24,277 bases of DNA from Apostichopus leukothele. Lineage: Eukaryota > Echinodermata > Holothuroidea > Aspidochirotida > Stichopodidae. Position numbers and translations under genes: made by a program. Positions 1-10,808 of this stretch are shown here, piece by piece; position 1 is the first letter of the stretch, and every line of letters starts with the position of its first letter. Where the stretch lies: positions 231,486-255,762 of the forward strand of contig JAAAKB020000005.1 in the NCBI GenBank assembly GCA_010014835.2. The letters run 5' to 3'. The notes beneath the pieces are model-generated. The model saw only the letters and a program-made list of their open reading frames with translations, had not been told where the DNA came from and did not search any database.

Positions 1-448
1 GGAGGGGACACAACATCAGAGGGGCACTTTCTCATTCCACAACCACCACTCGTTATGCTATAAACCGATACCGTACACACCGGCCATATTACTTAAATAT
101 ATATGATGTGTTAGTATGCTATTAATACTATTATGGTGCACGTGAATAATTAAAATCAAATATTAAAATTAACAAAGGCTTAAGATATCCAACAGACAGT
201 TCTTCATCAAAGGGGCACATTTTATTTGCCAGTGGGTGGCATTTGCTATTTTGGAAAAAGTGGGTGGGGGAACGTTTCCCCAGTGCCCACCCCCCCCCCC
301 AGCTCCTCCACCCCCAGACTGGTATAACTTGCAAACTTGTGATGCTCACAACACTGAGAAACCACGTGTTCAGGTATATCAAGCAATTTCTAATTTTATT
401 TTATGAAAAAAATATATTTACCAAAGCGTGGAAACAGAGGTAACCTAC
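1..448 (-). other. Start of the next intron
   Basis: Sequence after the donor gtaggt at 447-448. It holds an 11-base C run (290-300) within a G/C-rich patch (263-320) and otherwise AT-rich DNA. No further ABLIM exon is visible, and the overlapping open frames at 131-443 are shadows of this patch. Confidence 0.7.
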
Positions 449-614
449 CTGGTGTGTGGAAATGTGGAGCAGAGACTGCAGGTTCTGGTGTTTGCTGCAT
501 GGGTCTGGGATAAATGGGTATCTCATCATCAGGTGGTAGATAGCTGATGCACAGGTTAGGATTCTGTGGATTCATACTGTTTGACGACTTCACTGGTGAG
601 TCATCAAAGGTGCC
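449..614 (-). CDS. ABLIM: ABLIM exon: proline/serine-rich linker
   Basis: The exon is 166 bases, entering in phase 0 and leaving in phase 1 at CACCAG|gtaggt. It encodes 55 codons that start GTFDDSPVKSSNSMNPQ, continue with a proline-rich stretch (YLPPDDEIPIYPRPMQQTPE) and end PAVSAPHFHTP, with G split. The SAPHFHTPG end matches the conserved QAPKHFHIP/QAPKHFHVP motif in the linker of vertebrate ABLIM1-3, which supports both frame and family. The next exon is below position 1. Reading upstream through the acceptor in this frame gives TAG, so the exon cannot be extended into the repeat array. Confidence 0.88.
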
Positions 615-1312
615 CTAAAATATGGACAGAAAAACAGCAAAGAATTGTTTGTGAGGACTGATTCACTCACACCCATCTTAAACTGGAAAATATGGACAGA
701 AAGCAGCAAAGAATTGTTTGTGAAGACTGATTCACTCACACCCCTTAGACTGGAAAATATGGACCTAAAACAGCAAAGGATTGTTTCTGAAGACTGATTC
801 ACTCACACCCCTTAAACTGGAATATTTGGACAGAAAACAGCAAAGAATTGTTTCTGAAGACTGGTTCACTCACACCCCTTAAACTGGAAAATATGGACAG
901 AAAACAGCAAAGAATTGTTTGTGAGGACTGATTCACTCACACCCCTTAAACTGGAAAATATGCATAGAAAACAGCAAAGGATTGTTTCTGAAGACTGATT
1001 CACTCACACCCCTCAAACTGGCAAGACTCACAGGAAAAGAGTCACCGGATACAAATCTAATGAAACTATTTTCTGTGTATTTACAAAAAAAGGAAGAAAT
1101 AATCAAACTTTCTTGATGTAATATTAATCAAGTCAGAACTCTGCTGAGGAATTTGTTAAATGCTGGTGAAGAGGACGTGGACAAAGAGAAAAGCTGTGAT
1201 GACAGAAAACATTATTAATTGAACCTAGCATGAAACCCAGAGAAATTCCCAGGATTCCAATCCTGTACTAGTTATAAATTTGATTGCTCTTTGCCCATTA
1301 ACTTTGACTCAC
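615..1312 (-). other. Intron between the two linker exons
   Basis: A 698-base intron with donor gtgagt and acceptor TGTCCATATTTTAG. More than half is the 67-bp array (617-1021). The rest (1022-1312) is plain AT-rich sequence. Confidence 0.85.
617..1021 (-). repeat. Six-copy 67-bp tandem array abutting the 3' splice site of the next exon
   Basis: Units lie at 617-686 (70 bases), 687-753, 754-820, 821-887, 888-954 and 955-1021 (67 bases each). The first unit provides the pyrimidine tract of the real acceptor at 615-616. On the minus strand each unit reads CCAGTTTAAGGGGTGTGAGT, then a purine-richer middle, then TTTGCTGTTTTCTGTCCATA and TTTT. The junction TTTTCCAG between units therefore looks like the real acceptor TTTTAG, and each unit also has a donor-like GTGAGT. 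Divergence between units is slight. Confidence 0.95.
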
Positions 1313-1384
1313 CGAACTTTTATTTCTGTTGTAGTCGTACACGAGGGCATGCTCTTTGATCTGCGCCGGCGAGAAATGGTAAAA
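1313..1384 (-). CDS. ABLIM: ABLIM exon: post-LIM linker, symmetric 72-base exon
   Basis: An exon of exactly 24 codons, phase 0 at both ends, between TTCTTGCCCCAG and AGTTCG|gtgagt, a strong donor. It encodes FYHFSPAQIKEHALVYDYNR and then NKSS. I do not recognise this segment in vertebrate ABLIM proteins; it comes right after LIM4, where family members have a variable linker. Being symmetric, it can be skipped without changing the frame of the next exon, so it may be a cassette. Splice sites, position and frame continuity on both sides support it; the protein sequence itself adds little. Confidence 0.8.
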
Positions 1385-1852
1385 CTGGGGCAAGAAAAAT
1401 TGATGTAAGATGTAGAAGAAGAAATAAAACGATGAAACTTCTACAGACTATAATTGAAAAAGTGAACAAATAGTAAACATAAGCAGTGCTACATTTGTCA
1501 ATGCACCCAACATCAGGTAATAGTTGAGTCTGCAAGTTTCCCATAATTGGCCTTTTTATTTTTTTGGCATTCTACCTTAAAACTTTCATCCATATTGCTC
1601 CTCTATAGAAATACATTATAGCATCCCTGTAGTTTTCATTTTTTCCCCAATTCCCTGTTTGCCATATAAAGTCAACTCATCTTAAGTTGTTTTCATTCTT
1701 GCATGACAATCATATGAAAACAACAAAAGACTAAATACTCCAAAGGAACTTGCTACAAGAAGATCTAGTTGTAACTATCAACTGAATCCTTTTCCTCTGG
1801 GTATAATGTTCCTAGTTTTCTCAGTGACTTTGTTTACTACTTTTATACATAC
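1385..1852 (-). other. Intron after LIM4
   Basis: A 468-base intron with donor gtatgt and acceptor TTTCTTGCCCCAG. It is AT-rich and I see nothing else in it. Confidence 0.8.
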
Positions 1853-1887
1853 CCCTTTTGAGCAATCAGGATGCCATATTTCAGTCC
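1853..1887 (-). CDS. ABLIM: ABLIM microexon: end of LIM4
   Basis: A 35-base exon between TTTAACACAG and gtatgt. It enters in phase 1 (G|GG gives glycine) and leaves in phase 0, encoding TEIWHPDCSKG. With the preceding glycine this matches GSTVWHPDCKQ of vertebrate ABLIM and supplies the final H-x2-C ligands of LIM4. The exon is too short for ordinary gene finders, and without it LIM4 lacks its last two ligands and the frame is lost. Confidence 0.93.
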
Positions 1888-3641
1888 CTGTGTTAAAGAT
1901 AAAAATATGAATATTCATTTATTGACATTTCTTGAAATATTAGCAAAACTCTCACCAGCACAGGATGGTGGATCTCTGTCGGATGGAGGGGTGTGGCTAA
2001 ATGGAGAGGTGCAGCTAAAATGGACATCGTATGATGCGCTGTAAGACTCAATTTTTTACCTCTACTTTAACTGGTCATTGTAATATTTTTGGTTTTTAAA
2101 TTTTGACACCTACAAAATTATCTTCCAAAGGTAACACTTACTGTCTGCAGACATTCAAATTTAGAGAAGAGCCTTAATTTTGCCTTCAATATTTTAAGCT
2201 GATAAAAGAAAAGTCCAGATCTGACAAATCCAGTATATATGCAAATTACAAGGCTGATTAATCGTCAGACATGTGTTAAAAATAAACAATAAACCTCAAC
2301 AGAAGGGGAAATGGAGGTCCAGATTTGTATTACTTAAAAATAATTCTAAGGGGGAACTATACCCCAGAAACAAACGAGTGTTTATAATAAGATGCGGCAC
2401 GGAATCTGAATGGTTTCTCGGATACTGGATGTGAAATTTAACCGATAGAGACAGACCTGCTTTGCCCGCGGCCTAAATATGTCGGGGAGCATTTATATTC
2501 TTGTCACAAGATCAGAAAAGAATTCCTTTAAAGGGATTGCTCTAAACTCAGGTATGATTAAATGTTACCAACAAAGACAAACCACACTAGACCATAACAT
2601 CTTGTAAAGTGCCTTAAGAGATATGAAGAGTGACAAAAGTCTATTCTTTAATTGTTAGAAAGGTTCTTTGTAAAATATCGACGTTTCCAGGAGAAGGCTG
2701 CTTAATTGCATCCAAAGCACATTATGGAAAATTCCCAATGATGAGATACAAACTTGACAACTCACAATTAGGGTAATAGACAAGTGCAATATTTTAGCAC
2801 TGCTTGGTATATACATGTACATGTTAGGGTATGCACACAGATGATGGGTATAGGCCTACTAGCATCTGTATAATCATGGTACTATATAAATGTATCATCA
2901 AGAGTTGATGATCAGCGTAGTTGTTATGAAACATACTGTCAGAAAATCAGTCTATGATATTTGTTATCCAAAAATTTGACCAATATTCTACAACAACCAG
3001 ATTATTCATACTGTCAGGAAGGTTCTACCTGCACTCTCTTCGTTTCTATATCAACATAAACCTTTGCAGCCGGAAATCATATTAAAGCCTCATATATTCC
3101 TGTGGTGCATGCATGAGTGAAACCAAAGTCAAGTAACTTTTAACTCTTGAAAGACAAAATGACACCATTCTCCCTTATTCTTAAAGAATTATCACCTGCT
3201 AGAAGAGCTATGTCCTAATCACTAGACACTAATAGATTTAGAATTGCTGCTATTTTCAGACAGAGGGATAAAAAAAGTCCCAGGTGTCGTGAAACAAACA
3301 AGCTTCTCTATGAAATTATGTAAAGTCCGTTCTTGTGACCAGCAAGCTTCAATAATCACTACGCCAGCTTCCTTCCTCTGATGGGGAATAACTACTGTAT
3401 AGGTCTCTAGAGTAAGTTTTACAACATGAGGCAATTCTGACCATTGTTCAATTTTAATAGCATATTTGGAAACACTACTGTTTAATACACCTATTTTTAA
3501 GTTGATGTTGGTCTTGTGGGTCATTGGACATTGCAAGCCTAAGCTATAAAGTACCATTCCTTATAGATTTTCAAACTTTGACCTAAGGCCTTCATCTTTC
3601 TATTCCCAAAACTGATTTGATTACAGCTTGCTCCGGCTCAC
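1888..3641 (-). other. Intron inside LIM4
   Basis: A 1754-base intron with donor gtgagc and acceptor TTTAACACAG. The longest open frame is 111 codons on the minus strand (3557-3222). It lies immediately downstream of exon 3729-3642 but is not continuous with it, has no splice-site support, and matches no family I can name. Elsewhere I see nothing beyond AT-rich sequence. Confidence 0.7.
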
Positions 3642-3729
3642 CCTGAATAAACATGTCCTCCCCCTCGGCAAAGTGGTTGCCACAGCGACAGCATTTGGCA
3701 CAAGTTGGATGGTACTTCATATCTCCAGC
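3642..3729 (-). CDS. ABLIM: ABLIM exon: central part of LIM4
   Basis: The exon is 88 bases, entering in phase 0 and leaving in phase 1 at ATTCAGG|gtgagc, a strong donor. Its 29 codons read AGDMKYHPTCAKCCRCG and then NHFAEGEDMFIQ. They give H-x2-C-x2-C-x2-C, four LIM4 ligands. Vertebrate ABLIM1 has AGDKHYHPSCARCSRCNQ followed by MFTEGEEMYLQG. The boundary after the MFIQG/MYLQG segment leaves the last two LIM4 ligands to the next, very short exon. Confidence 0.95.
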
Positions 3730-6700
3730 CTATCAAAGACAGAAAGAGAGAAAAGGAATAAACACAGAGGATGTTTGTGTCTAAATAATGACTGGAAGCA
3801 TTCTTAGTTCAGCTCCCTTTAAAATTGAAAAAAGTTGGCTTGTTACATTATCTTTGAAAGCCAATCATAGAAATAAAAAGCACTAGGAATGACTGAAATG
3901 TTTACCAAATGTGAATGATGTACTGGTTAGTCTTATCAGGTGCATATAAATGTACCTGCAAGTGTTTAACCGGCGGTTATAAATGTACCAGATTAGGTAT
4001 TGCATTAATCAATTCTCAATTATTCCTGGCGACGAAAACCCACGAGGCATGCAACTGTTGTGAATAAAATTATTCCCCTTGCTTATAAGGTAGCTGAAGA
4101 AGAATCGTAATTGGAAAACATTTCAAAAGTGAAATGCTGTTGGTATGAATAAGTTATAAGAGAATGTGGGAGGGTGGGGGGACGTCTGAATCTGTCAGAC
4201 GCTCTGTTGGACTTCCAAATTGGCTTTTTTGATATCAATTGAATTTGTGGGACACGGAAGCAGCATATTTTAGTCATGAATGTGATCTGAGCCATAGCAA
4301 TGACTAATGACTGTATCCATACTTGGTCAATCATGCAATGAGGATTTAATTGTTAAGACAATGGCCATGAGGGGAACCTCGTTTATTAAAATGAACAGAT
4401 GGTCGTTTCAAATTTTTTTCATTTTTGAACTCATACATATCTATATTTAGCAAGTGCATCATTATTTCTTGGAAACAATCTGCCGTATTTGTCTTGTCAC
4501 CATGGTAACAACAAAAGGTAGTATTATTAATAACTATACATGAAGTGATTTGACCTGATTGGCAGCTGTGTGAGATTTGATTTTGTTAGTATAGGTAGAT
4601 ATTGATCCAGTTCAGATGCTACACACTGACACTTTTCCTGATGTCCCATTTACAATGCACATCATTATAGCTAAACTGTTCTAGATTTCAAACTAAAATT
4701 GGCTGGTATCTAAAGCAGAACCCTTTAGGCTTGTATACAAGTGACTAATTCTCATGTATGGGCTATACAGACATCATAATTTGAGTTAATTGGTTAATTA
4801 ATTTACTAAATATGCCATCCTTGGGAGGGATATCAAACAAGGTTTATGTTTAAGTTTTTCACTTACAATCGTAATTTGGTAACTAATGGCTTCAAATTAA
4901 GCTGTAGACAGGAATCGTAAAAAAAATGAAAAATGCTGCTTTTAAGTGGATGCAACTCATATGGTTGTTTTAACTGACAATCTCCTTTCAAAAATGTGTA
5001 AACAAAAATATACCACCGAGCATAAAAAGGTATTGCAAATAAGTATTTCAGTTATTTTTTGGCTTATTATGCATGAAATATACAAGTGGCACAAGAACAG
5101 AACTACATGTATCATTATCAAGTTAGTGTTGTATGCATGATTTATTCAACCGAGTGATGTGAGCTGGGATAATACAGTAGGTTAATTTAAACATCATTAA
5201 TTATATCATTACGTCATCATCACCGCATAAATCTCATTCGCCTTTTGTAAAGGAATTAATAAAGGAAAAGGATGCTTATGAGGGAATTTCAATTTTTATG
5301 AGCAAAAAGTTGGTTTCGTGCACTTGTTTCCATGTGAGGACGGAAGTCTGGCTCATGCTTCTACGGCTGGTGAAGAAATTTATGTCCGGCATCTGGCCTG
5401 TGACTGCAAAGCACAGAGAATCATTACAAAAGAAACATCTTGATGTAAACAATAGGCCCCTGCCGCAGACAGGACGTCATAACAATGGAAGCATCCAGGA
5501 GGAGCATGAGACTGCGCGGTTGTTTAAAAATAGAAGATGAATTCTAGATAAGATGTGAGCGAGACATTCGAGGCCCGGCAAATGACTTTATGAGACCACA
5601 TGTAATCATGTTACATTATCTGGCAGACTATTGGATGGATATATTGAAGTCATCCACTGTCGCTATGCATATAGATTTAATAACAGCAGCTGTCTCTGTT
5701 GCATCCTTGAGATGACGCTGCTCCTCTAAGATATGAGGATGTTTTTTCGTACTTAATATCGACAAGAAAATGTCAGCCAAAGTAAAACTTAAGAGTTACA
5801 TTTCCTATCCAATCAAAGAAGTCACTACTACGTCTATCGCTAGTCTTGAGATAAAGACGGACCAATCTGACAAGATTCCAAAGTTTGCCGGATGGCAATG
5901 ATACGCACAAAAAGAAGATTGAAATGGATGGATGGGAAATTAGGTACAATTAATCATATTCCCCACATATTCCTTCACCACCAGTCAGCTCTACAAAATC
6001 ACATTCATATTCTTTTCGGTATGAGAATTTCACCGACACATGCCGTTACAGTACAACTTACCAATTAGACTAAGAAATATGACAATGAACAGACTCACGC
6101 ACTGAGCCTACATAGATACTACGTTGTCTGCTCATATATTCACATCGTGTCTTCTTCCCTGTAATTACTTCCACTGCCTCAGAACATCTAAAAGTCATCA
6201 GGTACAGCCCATTTGTAGATTAATACCGAAATGATGAAAGACATGACAGGGTTGAATTCCCAGACTCGCATTTTAGTGTGCCACATGTACATTGGTTAAT
6301 TTTAACAAGTTACTTGGGGTATAACGTTGCTTTCTAATTTGACTACTTGTCCTAAAATCTGGTTCATGCAATCCTAGGAGACTCCTCCATATTGATCACG
6401 GACATGACCCCTTCTATAATTGCGAGCATCGCTTTATGACGCTAGAATCATCTAGTTTACAGTCATCGCAGGTAGACCGTATCATCGTCTGGGTATTCGG
6501 GACAACTAGAGTGGAAATTTTTAGTTTTCTGCGACTGAGAAAATCAGGCGATGTCAACAACACATTACAACACAATAATGACTAGTATTACACAGTGATG
6601 AGAAGAATTAAGCAAGAAAAATGGTTTGGTCCAGATTAATATTTCCACAGATGAAACAAGATACGTGGAAGGTCAAACGTAAACACAAAATGATTTATAC

Positions 6701-7011
6701 TTTTATTTTTCTTTTATTTTGTTGTTGCTGTTGTTTTAATATTGCTTACTTTCTTTCTTTTTCTTCAATAAATCAGACATGCAGGAATGCATGACACAGG
6801 ATCCCTATACTGAAGGTGCACAAAAAGGTTCTGTTTTTTTTTATATTATTGCTTCAGCCATTGAAGATCGGGTCAAATTCGACACTATCAAAAGAGAGGT
6901 AAAAACTCTTTGATGACGACACTGGTCACGCTGGAAGTTGACCGGCCATTATTTGACTTCCTGAAGGCAACACATGAGTGAAGAAATTCTAATACCTGCT
7001 GGAGTTTACAT

Positions 7012-7028
7012 GCATCATCATCATCATC
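7012..7028. repeat. (CAT)n microsatellite
   Basis: A short, nearly perfect run of CAT/TCA trinucleotides on the plus strand, lying in the large intron. Confidence 0.85.
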
Positions 7029-8392
7029 ACTTTTGCCATCTCGTTCAACGATCGAGCCGGTATGCCCTGTTTGCTTTTAATTCTTCATTACTGCACTTAA
7101 TTCACTTACTCAACCGTATGACAATACAGCTCTAAGAACTAGCTGCCTTAAATGTAATTCTAATCAAACGGTGACACATGACACCACATTGCAAACTCAG
7201 GCAAAACTGTTCTGCAAATGATATTCAATTTTATGAGCGAGGCTACAGACAGTCGGCGAACTCCTCACGTTATTCATTAAACGGGCTGAATTTCACCAAA
7301 CGTCAGTAATCTTCTCTCTCTCTACACCAGGAGGGCAACAACCATCCTGCTGTAGAGTACAGCTCTCATTTCGAACGATGACATCGTATTTTCAAATGAT
7401 GATGTTTAGTTCAGTGCCTCTGGTCTCCAAGGAGACCGCAATACTCTAATACTTATATACCACAAAATAACTTCCTGTAAAACAGAGAAATATTGCCCCA
7501 GTGCACCTTTAACAATTGTCTTTATGAATCAAAATAATAAAGAGTTTCAGAATGACACATCCTCACTCCCTTTCTACACGCTGGACAAGCCCTTCCTCAT
7601 ACGGCTTATCGAGGGAGGGCAAACCTACCGATACGGTAAAGTACATCTGTCAGAGAGAGTTGACAGCTGGTAGTGATAGAAGTTGATCAATACGAGGAAT
7701 AACAGTTATGACAGCAGACTAATTTCTAAGTAAAACCACATATTACGACGACGTGCTTTCAGCAGATTTTTGAGTAGTGTCCTGTTCTTGTGGTTCACAT
7801 TGCCCCGAGGCTTTAGGGGATGACCGAGTGAGTGGCTATCAATGTAATCTGTGAATCTTGAAGAGGCAGAGAGGATGGTGGAACTGACATCCTTTCAAAT
7901 CGCTGAAGGGTTCAGCATCCCCTGTGTCACGATGTGTTCGTGCAGGAGAAACTTGATGGGAGCCGATGTTTGGATCAAGTAGTTCTCCGTCAGATGGGAC
8001 AATAATGATTTAGCATCAAGGCCAAGAATATCTCCTGGATATGATGTACTCGTGAAGGATGTAACCGATATAATGCAGGGGAACGGAACTATATAAAACC
8101 AGGTTGGATAGTCAAGGATTATTGTGAGGCATCTGCAGCAGTATACTGCTCTCCAATGGTGAATCCGTAGATTTAATATTGTGACTTAGATTCCAGTCCT
8201 ACAAATCAAATTCCAAAGTACACTAAGAAATTAAAAATCATTATAGAAGAGGCTTAAATGCCATTTTTTCCCTCTTTACACACTGGTTTTTTCAGTTGGA
8301 ATTATGAATGTTGCTTGAACTGTGAACTCCAACAGCACCGACGAATTTAATGAAATAACTTTGCTGAACGTTGGATTCAGTAAAGGGCCTAA

Positions 8393-8436
8393 TGGGTACA
8401 GTAACATGCGTCTGACACCAGTCTCCTCTATGGTGG
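8393..8436. repeat. Diverged direct repeat, copy A
   Basis: Shares TGGGTAC, AGTAAC, TCTGACACCA and TCTCCTCT, in that order, with copy B at 8917-8970, about 525 bases away. Probably two fragments of an old dispersed repeat; the family is not recognised. Confidence 0.45.
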
Positions 8437-8916
8437 CATACTCCTATTAGAGTATATATATCAATCCGCCCGAATATTCTCCTATCTCAGGAATAGTGCC
8501 AAAAAGCAGCAGGAGAACATCTTTTTTGACCTGTTGTCAATCATGATCTGGTTTTTTGTGGCATGCATGTTGAAGAGCATGAATAGAAGTACATCTGGTG
8601 CAAAAATTGGGGCAATTTTAGACCCCTTTAGGCCTCCCAGGAGCAGCGTACGAAAATTGTTTACTACTGAGTGAAAAGGTTTGTTTACAAGTGACAAAAA
8701 CTTCCGGCTCGGATAGCAAAAAATCTGCGCAGTCATGATACGGAAAATTGATGGTGCCATGAAAGGCCAACTTGTCAGCTATCCGGTGATGGGTAGCGTT
8801 TAGCTAGTGAGAACTGCTATCTAGACTTAAGAGACCACATTACTTTTGTGATTTAGTGTGTAACTCATTGGGGATTTTAATGGACGTAATGCTACCTTAT
8901 ACAGTAAATGGCCATG

Positions 8917-8970
8917 TGGGTACAACAGCAGTAACAAGCTTCTGACACCACAGAATCTCCTCTGTAGCTG
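8917..8970. repeat. Diverged direct repeat, copy B
   Basis: Partner of 8393-8436. It carries the same ordered words with a short insertion after TGGGTAC. Confidence 0.45.
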
Positions 8971-9260
8971 TTTGGTTTGAGGGATGAGTTCCTGGTTGGC
9001 TTTCTATAGACATCAAACCTCACCCTTTTTCAGGAACTGTTTCAATTTTGATCATTTTCATTGCCCTTCCATGAAATAACACCCCTTTTATAAATGCTCA
9101 CAATTCCCATCTGAATTTCTCACACCTACATGAAATAAATTCTGTCTCTTTAATACTATTCATGCAATATATATTCCCCATATTGTAATGGTATATATGC
9201 AGACAAGATTGAGGTTGTATAACATGGCTTTGATATGAATAAATGCACCAAGTTTGATAA

Positions 9261-9360
9261 TGTTCTGTTATTTCAAAGTGTTGTTTAAAGGGTAACTGTA
9301 ACCCCAATATATGTTCAGTATTTCAAAGTGTTGTTTAAAGGGTCACTAGAACCCCAATAT
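9261..9360. repeat. Two-copy 50-bp tandem repeat
   Basis: Two units of 50 bases (9261-9310, 9311-9360) share TATTTCAAAGTGTTGTTTAA, then AGGGT, then AACCCCAATATA. The second differs from the first at a few sites. Confidence 0.9.
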
Positions 9361-9973
9361 ACATATTTATTCATAAGGCTGCTTTAATGTTCTAGGTCTT
9401 CTGTCTCTATGTTTAATTATCAACATTTTTTGTAAAAAAAATTGTTTTTACCTTATTTCCACAGACAAATTTAGCTTAAATGTTTATACCATATGTTCCT
9501 TAACAACTCGTATGAGCTCTTTACATTGTCTACATTTCTCTTCCCAAAATTCCTCAATATGGTACTGTTAGACATTACAACATTCAGTGTCCCCCAAAGA
9601 TATTCTCCTTCCCTTTGTCAAACCAGTTTAGTTTTTGAGTTTAGAAGAGCATAAACTAGATGATGAGGAGAATGATCACGTTTTTAAATAATATATATCG
9701 GTTCCAGATCTAGCTTTGACTGATTGTGTCTATTTCAAACCTGACAAGTGACATTGGTTTGTTTTGACAGACTCATAGGGGCAGGAAGCAATTCCTGACT
9801 TTATAGAATGGTTGAGCACCTGAGAAGGCAGAAGTACTATTACATATTAGTTAAACTCCGCTGTTACAATAGGACATGTGGTACAGTAATCCAAGATTAA
9901 TTTGATTTCCCTATAAAGAGAACAAAAATGTTTCTTAATCATGTTCTCCTGAAGACTAGCATCATAAGCTGCT

Positions 9974-10146
9974 GCACATCTGTATCAACGAGTGGTGTGT
10001 AGGGGGAAGGGACGGGACGGAGGTTCCATAATGCACATCTGTATCAACAAGGGTATGTAGGGGGAAGGGACAGGGGGTGGGACAGAGGTTCCATAATGCA
10101 CATCTGTATCGACGAGGGGTATTTAGGGGGGCGGTAAAGAGGTTCA
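9974..10146. repeat. Three-copy minisatellite, 59-65 bp, G-rich
   Basis: Units begin with GCACATCTGTATC at 9974, 10033 and 10098 and continue through a G-rich part (TAGGGGGAAGGGAC and variants) to AGGTTCCATAAT. The third copy is shorter and more diverged. The minus-strand open frame across it is only a translation of the repeat. Confidence 0.9.
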
Positions 10147-10630
10147 ATCAGCAACACAAACATTCATCATAAAGTTAATGCTATTCTTTTATTTATTTAC
10201 ATGAATGTGAGTCAAATTCCAGATCAGTAATTTTTTTGTATTTTTGAGTTCCTAAGTTCATACTGCTTTCTGATCAAAATATAGCAATGAGGAAAGTATA
10301 GTGCGGAATATTGAATCCATGTTTACACATATATTTACTGCATGTAAATTACACCTCCCCATTTCTACTAATTCATGATGAAGTCAGCTAGGACTATGCT
10401 CTCCCTTGATCCCTATGAAGTATTGTTTGTTTTAGCAAAATATCAGTCATCTGTCAACACTAGTTACTGGTTTCATCAACTTCATGTACAGACGTAGCCC
10501 GATAAGTACACATGTTCTGAAAGCGTTATACAACTAGTTTAAGTTTAGTTACTTGTTTCTCAGGGAAACAGCGGGCCTCCCGGAGTTTTGAGTTCTCTCA
10601 TGATACCACTGAACAATACTATAAACTATA

Positions 10631-10680
10631 TTATCATTTATATATTATCATTTATATATCATCATTTATATATCATCATT
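10631..10680. repeat. 14-bp short tandem repeat next to a donor
   Basis: About 3.6 copies of TTATCATTTATATA / TCATCATTTATATA, starting 35 bases downstream (in gene direction) of the donor of exon 10808-10715. It is AT-rich and shows no coding content. Confidence 0.85.
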
Positions 10681-10714
10681 TCTTTGCACGTGATAGTATA
10701 CTACAATATATTAC

Positions 10715-10808
10715 CTCCAGTACTTTCCCGGTGATGTAAACCTCACAGAGTGAACACTTGATGCCGTAGAGTCTATGGTAGTCTCGGTCACAATACGGCT
10801 TGCCGTCT
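10715..10808 (-). CDS. ABLIM: ABLIM exon: end of LIM3, start of LIM4
   Basis: The exon is 94 bases, entering in phase 2 (AG|A gives arginine) and leaving in phase 0 at CTGGAG|gtaata. It encodes 31 codons: DGKPYCDRDYHRLYGIKC supplies the last two LIM3 ligands (C-x2-D) and the first LIM4 cysteine, and SLCEVYITGKVLE the second. Vertebrate members read DGVPYCESDYHAQFGIKC and then ETCDRYISGRVLE here. The lack of any spacer between LIM3 and LIM4 is typical of the family. Confidence 0.95.

Larger units (their letters stand above)
3730..10714 (-). other. Large intron inside LIM4
   Basis: A 6985-base intron with donor gtaata and acceptor GTCTTTGATAG. Repeats at 9974-10146 and 9261-9360, a diverged repeat pair at 8393/8917, and a CAT run at 7012-7028 lie in it. 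The part from about 5200 to 8100 is less AT-rich and less repetitive than its surroundings; it could hold regulatory sequence, but I see no motif that proves it. Open frames (5298-5540 plus; about 8183-7895 minus, stop to stop; 8760-8482 minus; 4334-4083 minus) resemble no family known to me. Confidence 0.7.

Noticed and set aside
590-802. 70-codon open frame with internal protein repeat (GVSESV...TNNSLL)
   Set aside because: It is the translation of the 67-bp array, and the unit length is not a multiple of three, so no repeat protein can be maintained.
3222-3557. 111-codon open frame on the minus strand next to the LIM4 exon
   Set aside because: No domain recognised and no splice sites that link it to the gene. 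The length is near what chance gives over six frames of 24 kb. A faint look of a pol-like spacer from an LTR element came to mind, but there is no protease, reverse transcriptase or LTR nearby, so I do not call one.
5298-5540. 80-codon open frame on the plus strand in a less AT-rich patch
   Set aside because: Residues are not reminiscent of any family. The other plus-strand frame is equally protein-like and ends in a stop, which argues against either.
7895-8183. Stop-to-stop open stretch of about 100 codons on the minus strand, partly protein-like (DAKSLLSHLTENYLIQ)
   Set aside because: No ATG at a sensible place, no flanking splice pair that fits the ABLIM phase, and no family recognised. 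Frames of this length are expected a few times by chance.
8482-8760. 92-codon open frame on the minus strand
   Set aside because: No recognisable domain and no polyadenylation or splice context. It may be inside a dispersed repeat, but I could not show terminal repeats.
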